Assembly (NCBI GenBank): GCA_011503125.2
Contig: WWBZ02000040.1
Span: 682,001-746,000 of the forward strand
DNA: 64,000 nucleotides
Reading direction: 5' to 3'
Source: Botryosphaeria dothidea
Lineage: Eukaryota > Ascomycota > Dothideomycetes > Botryosphaeriales > Botryosphaeriaceae
A program made the position numbers and the translations under genes. Shown here one piece after another: positions 34,401 to 45,168 of this stretch (the first letter of the stretch is position 1; every line of letters begins with the position of its first letter). Below the pieces are notes generated by a model. That model was not told where the DNA came from, did no database searches, and saw nothing but the letters and a program-made list of their open reading frames with translations.

Positions 34401-36373
34401 AAGACGCAAGTCGCCGTTTACCTCTGGCTTCTCGGTCTAATGAACGCTGCCAACGCGGTCCAGTATATCTGGCTGAAAGAGCTTGCTAAAGACAGTGATT
34501 CAGCAGATTCACTTCGGAAGAGTATGGGAACATTCACCGCCATTACCATTGTCGATGTTCTTCTCGTGACTTTAGGCATTGCGCATTTCACCCTTGTCTT
34601 TTGTCCGCGCTCCAGCCTGTCGATGCATGCTCAACAACTCTCTGCTTTCGTGAGAGCAAAGTTTTCGTATCTGGTGGCTACCGATGTTGGAGAAATCACC
34701 AACCGATTTTCTCAGGACATCGTGCTCGTAGACAACGTCCTCCCTTTCGCCTGGGTTAACACAACTTATGGTATGTTACTGAAAAGTCGACTCACTGCGG
34801 TGATGATTCTCATGGAACACAGCGTCTTTCGAACAGCTGGCAAACTTTGGCATTCTCATTGCTGCAACTCCACCCGTGGCGGCTCTGATTCCATTTCTGG
34901 CCGCCATCGGGTATCTGATTCAGCGTATCTACCTCCGCACCTCGCGCCAAATTCGTCTCATGGACCTCGAGGCCAAAGCGCCACTATGTACCAATTTCCT
35001 CGAGACTCTTGCTGGGATCGTGACTATTCGAGCATTCGGCTGGTCCGACGCATTCCGGAGCCGCAACAAAAGACTGCTCGACGACTCGCAAGTGCCGTTC
35101 TACCTCTTGCAGGCCATACAGAACTGGCTCAGGCTCGTTCTGAATTCATGGTAGCTGGCCTCGTCGTCGTCCTCACCGGCCTGGCCGTCGGCCTCCGCTC
35201 CAAGATTGATACGGGTTATCTCGGACTCGCCCTTGTCGGAGCCGTAAGTTTGCATTTACCACACACAACATCGCACGCCTGACATGACATAACGTAGATG
35301 GACCTCGGAGCTAGCATCCGCAACCTCGTAACCTCCTGGACTGAGCTCGAAACCGCTCTCAGCGCCGTCGCCCGCATCCGTCTCTTCTCAACCAACACGC
35401 CCCAAGAGCGCTCCTGTCCCTCCCACGCGCTCTCTGTGTCAGAACAACACTGGCCCACCCACGGCGCCATCACATTCCGCAGCCTCTCCGCCTCCTACGC
35501 GCCCGACCCCGCGGCCCCGTCCGTTATCCGCAAGATCAACCTGGACATCGCGCCCGGCGAGAAGATCGGCATCTGTGGCCGCACTGGCAGCGGCAAGTCG
35601 AGTCTGGTGGCCGCGCTGTTCGGCCTGCTGCACCAGGACCCGTGCGGGCAAATAGTCATCGACGGCGTCGCGACGGACGACGTGCCACTCGCTGCGTTGA
35701 GGGCAGGCATGATCGCGCTGCCGCAGGAGCCGTTCTTCCTCGGGAAGAGCGTGCGGGAGGACCTGGCGCCGTGGGTGACGACGACGGATGACGGCGATGG
35801 ATCGGGAGATGGTCAGGACACGCGGCCTGGGCCGTCGGATGCGGAGATGATGCATGCGCTGCGGCGGTGTCAGCTGTGGGGGAAGCTGGAGGCGGCAGCG
35901 CCGCTGGGCGGGTCCGGGTTGGACGTCCGGCTGGAGAATGTGGATGGGTTGTTGAGTCAGGGGGAGAAGCAGTTGTTTTGCCTAGCGCGGGCGTTGCTGC
36001 AGCCGGGAAGGATTGTGGTTTTGGATGAGGCGACGAGCAGGTGAGACGTTCCCCTTCTTTTCACGTCTACTCTTCCCATCTTTAGTCCTTATCCTAGACT
36101 GAGGCCCCTGATATTGCAAATGTGCTGACGTTTCGTAGTGTTGACCGCGCGACGGATGTGCTGATGCAGGACATCATCCACTCGGCGTTTGCGGACAGAA
36201 CCATAATCGCCATTGCTCACCGATTGGACACGATCAATGACTTTGATCGGGTCGTGGTGTTGGAGAGGGGCAAGATTGTGGAGATCGGCCCCCCTCTGGC
36301 CCTGCTGAAGATAGACGGAAGCATCTTCAAGGCATTAGTAGATGCGCAGGGTCAGGCAAAGATGGAAGATTGA
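31497..36373 (+). pseudogene. ABCC (MRP-type) full-length ABC transporter with a one-base frameshift
   Basis: Nine exons: 31497-31706, 31756-32188, 32236-32419, 32468-33088, 33141-33178, 33226-34770, 34823-35243, 35298-36040 and 36139-36373. A TMD0-like hydrophobic N-terminus is followed by TMD1, then NBD1 with Walker A GKVASGKS, signature LSGGQKNR and Walker B IIVDDVLSGLD, then TMD2, then NBD2 with GRTGSGKSS, LLSQGEKQ and VVLDEATSSVD. This layout is typical of fungal ABCC exporters of conjugates or peptides at vacuolar or plasma membrane. In exon 7 the frame VLN runs into TAG at 35152-35154, while the expected MVAGLVVVLTGLAVG continues in another frame from 35148. One base appears to be missing at 35146-35148. 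All other junctions keep phase, and with that base the protein would be about 1476 residues. Confidence 0.8.
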
Positions 36374-36644
36374 AAGTGGCATGAAAGCCGCAAAGAAACC
36401 TTTCCTACTCAAAGAGAGTAAGTAGGAGGTGGGACAGCACGTATTCCAGGACGAAAAGGACTAAACCAAGTGGAACCTTTGGAAATCAGTGCATTTGAGG
36501 TTTCTACCAATGCACACGGGTGACGCTGGGAGGTCACTTACTTGTGGCGATGAAAAATTTCATTACTATTCTGTTATATTTTTTTTGGGCTTCTATCCCA
36601 TGGAGATTCAAAGCATGTTGCCACGATGTGACTCAGATCTTGGT

Positions 36645-38591
36645 TTACCGGCCAAAACCAAACCAGCCCTTCTTCTTCGGCTCCTCCTGAGGAGCGGGGG
36701 CTTGATCTAGTTTGACGCCTCCATTCTCAACCGCTGCCTTAGCCCTGCCAGGAAAATCGATGTAATTGAATGCCACGTCCAGGAACAGAGGTTTCACAGG
36801 CACAGGCTGCAGCTTAGGGGGCCACTGAACCAGGTTCTGGAGATCCACATCCCCAGATGGGTACTCATTCAACCGCTCTACAATAGGGGCGGAGATTGTT
36901 CCCTTGGAAGTCGAGCTCTTGTCGGTCACGTGAGTGTGAAGGTCTATCAGGGCGCGGTATTGAGATGCGAGGCCTTGGACGCGGTTGTGTAAGGATTCAG
37001 CTTGCTCGCGAGTGACGTCCAGTTTGGGAGGTGCGGGGGCAGATGCGGAAGTGCCAGTGGCAATGGCTCTGGATGCAAGCTCTAACGCGCGAGCAAATAG
37101 AGCAAGAACGTTCTTGGACTGCGAGAGGAGCGCATGAGAATAGCCCAAGTTGAGGCACTTGAGGGCGCGGTAGTATGCCTTCTTTCCCTCCAGCTCTTCA
37201 ATAAAAGTGGCGTCGCGCAGAGCACCCCTGAGATCTTTCACGGAGTCGATACTTTGAAGAATGGAGTCGTAAAGGACGTTACGTTCCCGTATCCTCGCGA
37301 GTTTTCGCCCGGTGCCTTCCTCCTTTTCAGCCCACTCTTTTCCGTCCCTCCTCGGCTTCTTCGGCTTCTTGAAATGCTCCGTTCCCAGATCGGCGCCGTC
37401 TCCGTCGCCAATAAGCACTCTATTTCTTCCCACGCGCCAGCCAATAAGTGCATAGTTGACAGCCAAGTCGGTCACGCGCAGATCTTGCATACGCGAATCT
37501 CCTTCATTGACGCCCTCCTTCTCCAGCTCCTCGATGGCGTGGCGGGTAGAGTCCGAGGCATCTTGGCTGGCGATGAGAACCTCATCATAGGCTGCGGCCT
37601 TCTCACGGGATGATGCTTCCGGTGTTGCCACTAGGAAGTCAGAGAGACGTGCCTCGGCAGACGTGACGGCAGCGAGCGCCTGCCCAACAGCGGCATCGAC
37701 AATGTTGGCGGTTCTTGAACGCCATGTGATCGTATTTGGAATCTTCTCGGTGGAATCGGTGCCTTTGCCTAGACAACGAGATTAGTGCACGCTCACGTGA
37801 GCTACAATTGGACCAAACATACCGGCGATTGCCGCCTCGTCCCTCAAAGCGTTGGGGTAAATATCCTCGATGGCAGAAACGAGGGAAGCGTTATCCTTCG
37901 GGAAGCTTTGGCGGGCAACTTGAGCAACGGAAACGGTCCTGGGAAGACGAGACTGGTAGGCGGCATAGCGGATGCTTGGGTCGATGGTACTGGCTAGGAA
38001 CTCCTTGTACAGGTCCTTCTTGGTGGTCTGGAGAAGGGCGTTGTAGACTACGTGGGCAACCGAGTAATGAATGAGGCATTGCTTCCAACGTTGGTCTGGT
38101 GGCTGAGCAGCATCGGAATGGACACCCTCAGCCTGCTTCTCGAACTCCTCAGCGCCGCTGAGCGAATGTGAATATGCCTGGGCTTCGAGCAGGTCGGTGC
38201 TGGTGGCGCCGGAAGAAGGGTCGGCCAGTACGGTAGCGAGCTCGCGGGCGGTATGAGTAGCCTTGTGCAGTCTCGAGATGATGTGCTTGCGAGTGGAGCC
38301 CGTGATTCCCTTGTCGGCATTGTCCTCAGCATGGGTGGACTTCATGTGCATGGCATGAGCCCAGGCGCGCTCGGCGGTGAAGATGAGAAGATGAAGAAAG
38401 TCATGGCTGCTGGCCACGTCGGCGGCAGTGACGGGAGCTTTTGCGGCGAATTTGGCGTTTTTGGGCGTGGCGCGGCCGGTGCGCTTGCGGAGGGCGAGGA
38501 TGCGGCGCGAGCAGGTCTGGCGGTAGGTGTTGTAGTCGCCCAGCAGCAGGGCGTCGTCGCGCTGGGCGAGGACGAAGGCGGTGATGTCCAT
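36645..38591 (-). CDS. srp68: Signal recognition particle subunit SRP68
   Basis: Two exons on the minus strand, 38591-37823 and 37768-36645, give 630 residues. The N-terminal RNA-binding domain has DYNTYRQTCSRRILALRKRTG, and the tetratricopeptide-like helical body includes ERNVLYDSILQSIDSVKDL. The C-terminus ends KKKGWFGFGR, typical of fungal SRP68. The protein binds SRP RNA and SRP72 and is needed for ER targeting of nascent secretory proteins. The intron (37822-37769, 54 nt) has GTATGT and TCTAG ends. It diverges from the PPR gene across 424 bp, a common arrangement for housekeeping genes. Confidence 0.9.
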
Positions 38592-39015
38592 TGGAGGGGG
38601 TGCTCAGTGGGATTTCCAGAGCGGGCAGAGAGCTGGGCCTTTGGACGTGCGGAGGGTGGGCGGGGCCTGCAATGACGCGCGCGGCGACGGAAAATCGTGC
38701 CGCCGGCAGATTTCTCGTCGATTCCCGCGCCCAGTCGTTCGACAGTCGATGTAGGAACCTTCGCCACTGCCATTGCCGCCGCCGCTCTGCCTGCTCCTCG
38801 CCGACAACTGCAAGGACCCGTCTCCCTCGTCCGCCTGCAGCTCTCCCGCCGCTCCGCGCCCCCAAATCTTCCTCCGCGCCCCTCCCAGAGCGTTATGCAG
38901 CGCTGTACGTCCTTCGCCGCTGACCGCCGCTGCTCCCCGCTAATCCCCACGCTGTCGTAGCATCTTGTCCAACTTTCCCGCGTCGGTAGCTCTCGTCAAC
39001 ACTACTCGCCAGGGT
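38592..39015. other. Divergent promoter region, SRP68 and PPR genes
   Basis: 424 bases between the two start codons. GC-rich, with no TATA box seen. The PPR frame stays open upstream of its first ATG to 38965, but without another start. Confidence 0.5.
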
Positions 39016-42000
39016 ATGCTGGAGCGGGCGTCGCTATGTCTCGAATCCGGAGGACGACACCTTCTGCGCGGCTCCAACCCTCGTCTCCGAAGCCGTCGCA
39101 TGCTGCACTCGTCCTTCTGGCACCATGCCGCCCTGGACCTCGATCTCTCCGCGTGCTGGCTCTCTGTACTGCAGCCTCTCCACGATGGCAGAAACGCTGC
39201 CGCTCACTCAACACATCAAGACCCTCTTTTTCTGGACTTTCTGTACCCGGCCAGAACTCTGGCACTGATGCGTCGCCTGTCCCATTTGAGCCGGGAAGCT
39301 TGGCAGGCTCGTCAGATGCGTCTCAGAAACAGTGGCCGCATGCGCCAGTTCTCCTCCAGGGCAAACGGCTACGACGCCACTGATCCTCCGCCTGTTGACG
39401 CGGCGTCCGGTGACACCCCCTTCGATTCTTCCGAAGACGCCAGCCAAAGAGATCCCTTCGAGGATATATCGCCTATGCCGATGGGTGATCTGTCCGAATT
39501 AGACCTGGAAGGCTTTCCGCTGGATGAAACAAATGGGTTGGCTGATGTTGACAATGCTCCCGAGATGCTTCGGTCCCTGTTGGACGCTGGCGAGCTCGAC
39601 AGCAGGATGGTATGGGTCCTCTGGCAGAAGACCGACACGGCCCATCGAACTCCGGATCTCTCCGCCGCCGTCTTGGACTATCTCTGTTCAGTGAAGCCAT
39701 TTACTCCTATGTTTGCCCAGGAGGCCACTGCCATTTTCGACGCCCTTGACGCCAAGGATCGACGACCATCTTCCTATCATGGTGCTGTCACAGCATATTT
39801 GTTGCTAAACCAGCTTGGAAAGGCAGCTCTGGCCCATGAACACGGAATTGAGTCTGGTCATGTGGCGCGTGGAAAAATCGGGACTTCCGAGTTGCTGGCT
39901 TCTGCCATCGAAAAGGAAAGGTGGCAGTTGGCTATTGAAGTGTACACCGAAATGACAAATCTTCGGGGACCCACGCTGGAGATTTGGTCAGTGGCTAAGA
40001 AAAACCTGGAGATGTGTAACCACGCCGAATCGTTCCTACTGTACCTTCGATGGATGCGGCGGTTAACTGGACGTGAACCGGAAGATCAGCACCAGATACG
40101 CACGTTCGCCACGGATCTCGGAGCTCAAGCTATTCGGCAACATGCGCCACATTCATCCTCTGCGTCTGAAGAAAAGCGCCTGTATCGCCTGTTGATGAGA
40201 TTGAAGCAAAGCGCCTTCTTGGAAAGTCGTCACTACGAGTATGCCCTTCGAGGTCTTCTGGCATCGCCGACGACCAAAGAGGCCAAAATTCCTCCCATGG
40301 TTGTCCGCAAGTTGTACACAAGGTATATTGCCATTGCAAAAGCAGACCGCTCTGTCGTTCCTAGCCAGAAATTATTCGCAGCCATGCTTTATGCCTTGAC
40401 AGGAAACATGACTAAGTCTCACGGCACTCGTGGAACAGGGCTTCGCGTGGATGTCGGTAACGTTGCCGCGGATATGAGCGTATTTCACGGTCGGCCTTCA
40501 AATAAAATGCTGGAGCTCCTCATGGATCGGTATGCACGCGTTGGCGACGTGACTAGGACAAAGTCTTGGTTCAGGTATATTCCGATCCGTCAGCGGAAGC
40601 CCTTCCACCTGGAGTACATTCTTGAGGCTCATGCGAGATGTGGCGCAACCGAGGAAGCGAAAAAGGTGTTTGAGGATATTAAACAAATGCTTGGTCGGGA
40701 TCCACACGTGCGGGCATGGAATATGCTGTTGCATGGTTACGCCAGAAATGACGATGCGGCGGGAGCATATCAAGTCTTCGATAACTTGATGTCGTCGTCC
40801 GTGGAGCCTGACGCCTACAGCTTCACCGCTATCCTTGACCTCATGGCTCTGCGCGGTGACGTTGACGGCATCAAGGATATGTTGGCTTTAGCTGCGTCTG
40901 TTGACGATAGAATCATTCGTTCTACGGCTGTGGCGGGATATCTGGTTACCGCATTCATAAACAATGACGACATGGATAGTGCTGAGCTGGTTGCTGAGCA
41001 ACTACGAAAGCGCAGAGGATCCGAACACATGCAAGGCTCCATGACCCCCATATGGAACAATATCGCCACGGCATACGCTCTCAGACGTGATGTTATGGGA
41101 ACGCGGCGCGTCTATGAGCGGATGTTGGCGGATGGTGTCGAGCCTGACGAATTTACCTACGCTGCGCTATTACAAGCTCTGTGTTTGGTCCGGAATTCGG
41201 ACGCTGCATGGAAAATTCTGAGGCTTGTCATTCCGCAAAAACCAGTCAAGCAACTGTCTCTCCACTACGCTATTGTCATGGCTGGTTACATAAACCAGCG
41301 CAAATACGAGAGGGTTGCATACGTCGATAAGCACCGAAAACAGCAAGGCATCCGCGCTAGTCTGAGTACCAAGATTGCTGCCATCAAGGCCGTTGCTCTG
41401 TCCGAGCATGTTGGTCGTTACCAGAATCGTGACAATCTCCAGGAGGAGCTGGTCCGTACAGAGAAGATGCTGGCGCATGTTCTTAGCAAAAATGATCCGT
41501 GGGAATACACGGCTGAACCGCAAACTGGTCTTGGATTCCGGACGATGGACCAGAGTGATGGAGCTTACGTTGACATCGTCATTGAGATTTACGGCGCAAG
41601 AGGCGCTTTCAGCATGGCCGAGCGCCTCCTGCAGGAGTGGGTGGCTCGGAACAAAGACATGGACCCATCAAATCCCGCCAGACTGCCTCCACTTCGAATG
41701 ATCGTGGCTCTAATGAGCGCACACTTTAAAGCCGAGCGTTATGACGAGGTCGAAAGACTCTGGGACATGGCGCTCGAGCAAGTGGCGCAACTGACTCAAC
41801 TTTACACGCCGAAATCGGCAACTCATGCTGAGACTGAGAATCCATCGCGAGATACTATTGCTCCCGCTCGCCGTCACTTGCTCAGCCGTCCGCTCGTCAT
41901 ATTTCTCCGTACCCTGCATTTCCAAGGACGTTACGACGATGCGCAGCGAACGGTTTCTGGCCTGCTCGCTCAGGGCTTTACGCTGGACAACTTATCATGG

Positions 42001-42402
42001 AACCTGTACATTCAACTCCTCGCAAGGACTGGTCGCATTTCGCTTGCCTTCGGCCTCTGTGAAAAATACTTGATGCCGCAGTGGGCTGGATGGCGCAAGA
42101 AGGACGATCCCTTGCGACGGCGGTACCGGCGGACTCGCGGCTGGGACTACATGAATGTCAACGCCAACACGACCAAGCCTCATGTAATCATGCCCCAATA
42201 CCGTACATTAGTCATCCTGGCCGCAGCCTTGAAGTACGTCAGACGCTTGGAGGCAGTTGGTGGAGTACGTCCGAACAGTATAGGCGAGGCGCCGTTCAAT
42301 GAGGCACTGCTGAGATTGAGGAGTCCCCGGACCGTAGCTGCGCTGCACGGAATGCCGCATATCGATGATGAGTTGCAGAGCAGATTCTTGGGCGATGACT
42401 GA
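39016..42402 (+). CDS. Pentatricopeptide repeat protein, Pet309/CYA-5-like
   Basis: Intronless, 1128 residues from the ATG at 39016. The start MLERASLCLESGGRHLLRG and the Arg-rich, acid-free leader RLRSRRMLHSSF suit mitochondrial import. PPR motifs are clear in the middle: AWNMLLHGYARNDDAAGAYQ, VEPDAYSFTAILDLMALRGD, WNNIATAYALRRDV and GVEPDEFTYAALLQALCLV. More degenerate repeats lie toward the C-terminus (DNLSWNLYIQLLARTGRIS). Pet309 in yeast and CYA-5 in Neurospora promote stability and translation of mitochondrial cox1 mRNA. The N-terminal similarity I recall supports that assignment, but the exact RNA target is inference. Confidence 0.83.
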   Translation: MLERASLCLESGGRHLLRGSNPRLRSRRMLHSSFWHHAALDLDLSACWLSVLQPLHDGRNAAAHSTHQDPLFLDFLYPARTLALMRRLSHLSREAWQARQMRLRNSGRMRQFSSRANGYDATDPPPVDAASGDTPFDSSEDASQRDPFEDISPMPMGDLSELDLEGFPLDETNGLADVDNAPEMLRSLLDAGELDSRMVWVLWQKTDTAHRTPDLSAAVLDYLCSVKPFTPMFAQEATAIFDALDAKDRRPSSYHGAVTAYLLLNQLGKAALAHEHGIESGHVARGKIGTSELLASAIEKERWQLAIEVYTEMTNLRGPTLEIWSVAKKNLEMCNHAESFLLYLRWMRRLTGREPEDQHQIRTFATDLGAQAIRQHAPHSSSASEEKRLYRLLMRLKQSAFLESRHYEYALRGLLASPTTKEAKIPPMVVRKLYTRYIAIAKADRSVVPSQKLFAAMLYALTGNMTKSHGTRGTGLRVDVGNVAADMSVFHGRPSNKMLELLMDRYARVGDVTRTKSWFRYIPIRQRKPFHLEYILEAHARCGATEEAKKVFEDIKQMLGRDPHVRAWNMLLHGYARNDDAAGAYQVFDNLMSSSVEPDAYSFTAILDLMALRGDVDGIKDMLALAASVDDRIIRSTAVAGYLVTAFINNDDMDSAELVAEQLRKRRGSEHMQGSMTPIWNNIATAYALRRDVMGTRRVYERMLADGVEPDEFTYAALLQALCLVRNSDAAWKILRLVIPQKPVKQLSLHYAIVMAGYINQRKYERVAYVDKHRKQQGIRASLSTKIAAIKAVALSEHVGRYQNRDNLQEELVRTEKMLAHVLSKNDPWEYTAEPQTGLGFRTMDQSDGAYVDIVIEIYGARGAFSMAERLLQEWVARNKDMDPSNPARLPPLRMIVALMSAHFKAERYDEVERLWDMALEQVAQLTQLYTPKSATHAETENPSRDTIAPARRHLLSRPLVIFLRTLHFQGRYDDAQRTVSGLLAQGFTLDNLSWNLYIQLLARTGRISLAFGLCEKYLMPQWAGWRKKDDPLRRRYRRTRGWDYMNVNANTTKPHVIMPQYRTLVILAAALKYVRRLEAVGGVRPNSIGEAPFNEALLRLRSPRTVAALHGMPHIDDELQSRFLGDD

Positions 42403-43003
42403 TATGGTGGAATCTCTGTGGTTGATCTTTTTTTTTACCCTTCGTCTTCCCCTTTTTGTCCATGTTCGCAATTCAGAGCAACTTTTAGAGCGATGTGTAC
42501 GTTTTGGGACGGCTCACGGAAGTATGAGATGATGATGGACTGGATGTAAAATAGTGTAAGATCACCCCCTTCTCCGGGATCTGATTTGTATTTCGCAAGA
42601 GATGGATAGATAGTATATGGCATGAATCGTGGTTTATGGAGCATAATCGGGACTGTCTAATTTACATAGTGTTTTGGAGAAAAATCTTTCATCATTTTCA
42701 CATCCTCTTTTTCCGACAGAGTCACATTATTCAGGTATGAACCATAATCTTTGAGTTTTCTCTTTCTTTGCTGAACCGTCCAACTGACGCATTTAGTGAC
42801 AGAGTGAAGCCGATTAAATTCTCGAACATGGCTCCCCGCTGGCCGTAGTCTCCAGTTCCAGCTTTTTCACACAGACGCAAATGTGAGCGTACAGCACGGC
42901 AAGTATGGGTGCCATGCATGGTCTCGAAACTGATCTTCAAAATTTTCTGCTTTGGCAGCAAAACTTTTATATGTAAACACCGAGGGTCAAATATTCGCTT
43001 CAG
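42403..43003. other. Convergent 3' intergenic region
   Basis: 601 AT-rich bases between the PPR and GH45 stops, with a T-run at 42427-42435. No gene seen. Confidence 0.5.
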
Positions 43004-43734
43004 CTACTGGCGTGAACAACCGGTCTTGGCAACCAATTCCTGAGGACAGGTGACTTCTTCCCAGTCGACCGTGGGGTTATCGGCATTCTCGAACCAATCG
43101 AAGCGCCAGTGGCAGCTGTCCTGCCACTTGGACGGCAAATTGTCGCACTGGGAGCGCTGGGTGAAGCCGCCGTACTGGTTGCCCAGGTCGACGCCGCCCC
43201 ACTGCTTGGAGCAGCCGTTGAAGATGCCAACGCCCCCTCCGGGCATGGCGATGTCGAAGTGGTTGTCGCCCAGGTCGCCGCCCGTGTTCGTGATTTGGAC
43301 GACCATCTGCTTGCCGGAGACGGCCGTGGATGTGAAGGTGAGTCTTTGCAGAAGCTTCGTTAGTACAGCGTCAATGGCACCGGGGGACTGCGAGAATTGG
43401 CTTACTTGTAGCAGCCGCAGCACCAGTCTGTCTCTTGCTTCCCGGATAGCTTGGCGGCGGCGAAGCCGTAGGAGAGGTTGTCGTCCACGGCCCACGGGCC
43501 CTGGTTGCTGCAGTAGTAAGCGTCGCCGCCATCGCAGGAGGACTTGAGCATGTCACTCGGGGTCTGGGCATTGTCGTTGATGTCGCAGGTGCCAACGGGG
43601 CTGGACACGGAGGCTTTGCCCGTCCAGGCGCAGGACGGCTTGCAGCAGTCCCAGTACCGCGTCGTGACGCCGCTGGCGGCCTCGGTGGCGCGGAACAGGA
43701 GAAGGGCCGACAAGCCGACAAGAGGAGAGAGCAT
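43004..43734 (-). CDS. GH45 endo-beta-1,4-glucanase, secreted
   Basis: Two exons on the minus strand, 43734-43406 and 43343-43004, give 222 residues. A signal peptide ([19 protein letters not shown]) precedes the GH45 signature [14 protein letters not shown] with the catalytic-base Asp. [17 protein letters not shown] carries the acid Asp region, and many cysteines are in family positions. The 62-nt intron has an ACTAAC branch point. There is no linker or cellulose-binding module, so this is a catalytic-domain-only enzyme. It cleaves internal beta-1,4 bonds of cellulose or related glucans outside the cell. It is divergent from the sugar transporter, which fits shared induction on plant material. 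Confidence 0.93.
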
Positions 43735-45168
43735 GATGAACGGCTTTCCAATAGTGGATTGCGATTATTGCGTGGGAGATGGCGTTTTTCTGCCTGGTTC
43801 CTGGAGGTTTGGGGCGTTGGCCATCCCCTTTAAATGGCGAACAGCGCAGCATGTCTGGTCTGCTGTGAAACAGGAGTCAGGCAACGGAACGTGTCTTGCT
43901 CACTCGATGTCGTATGTCAACATGAGCTGGGATTCGCCCGGTTATACATGATTGCCACGTTGGGCGAAGGCTCAATTTCAACCGCAGGGAAGGCGGGCCG
44001 GCATGCGGATGGCACGGTTCATCAGCAACATGATCCGGGTGGGGCTCACTGTAGCAAAGGGAGGCTGCAATACGTTGTATCTTTTATTTGAAGGAGAGAG
44101 ATAGCTTAAGAAGCTTTTTGCCCGAGAAGAACTGACTCCGTTTTGCCTATTTGTTTTGAGGTTGTTTTATGCTCCGGGATGCATGTAGAATGATGTTCGA
44201 CGCAGCAGGGCTCCCTCGCCTAAGCACCCCGGCGCAGCCTACCGAAAGTGCCGAATTGTGGAGATGCTTTATTTGCCTCGATCCAGAGCCGTGATGTTGC
44301 CTGAGTGCTGCAGCGATGGAGGATCGGGCCATGAGATTCTGAAGTTTAGTGAGACTCAGGCTGCTTCTGATTCCAAATCGGACCAGTCACTTTGATCTCA
44401 AGCGGGCTTCGGACGTGCACTTGTTTCGACGGAAGGTTCCGATGCGGACATGTGAGAGTGGTGTTCTGACCTCACCCGCCTTGACAGGGGAATACTTGGA
44501 GAAGCATGCCTCCGGCTGCACGTAAACCCACGTCGTCCAACCTTAGCACCCGCCAATCCAAATCTCAACCTTCCGCCCGTCGACTTTTATGTCTCTCTCG
44601 TGCCTGGGACTAGACGCGATCTTCTTCTTCGGACGCTCAGGCCAGCCTCGCTCACCTGTTCCGGAGAGGGAAGGATACACACCTGGTTCGGATGTAGATC
44701 TTCTGGGACCAGACAAGGACGAAAAAAAGCCAATCGACCCTTCAATTTCTAGCGGAACTGTCAATAAAGGCAATTGGCCGTTGGATGATCGTGTTTGCAT
44801 GCTCGAGGAAGAATGGGTTTACGCAGAAACGAATCAATAATGTTCGGAGACAACGGCAAGGCGCTTTGAACTCTGGGATCCTTATCTTCTAGATTCGTTC
44901 AGCACTTAAGATAGCCTCCGAAGACGCAGACCCGGCGAAGTTTCAAGTTGCCGAAGGGTGTTGTGACCGTCTGGGGGCTGGGGCGTGCTATTGGTTGATG
45001 CATCCCACTGGGGCCCCACAGCACCACCAAGTTTCCCCGCAAACTTGATCACGAGAGTGGCCTGTGGATCATTGTCTCAGCAAGTTTGCCGAGTACAAAA
45101 CCAAGAGTGCTGCGTTCACCAAGCCTTTCCAGCATGCGTGCAACCTCCGACTGAATGCCTCCTTGACA
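43735..45168. other. Divergent region between GH45 and sugar transporter genes
   Basis: 1.4 kb holding both promoters. A TATA-like ATTTAAAGG on the minus strand (around 43830) lies about 95 bases before the GH45 start. One 83-codon plus frame (44589-44840) has an ATG but no recognisable feature. Nothing else supported. Confidence 0.45.

Noticed and set aside
44589..44840. 83-codon frame in the GH45/transporter gap
   Set aside because: Starts with ATG but lacks any motif, signal or conserved-looking segment; short enough to arise by chance.
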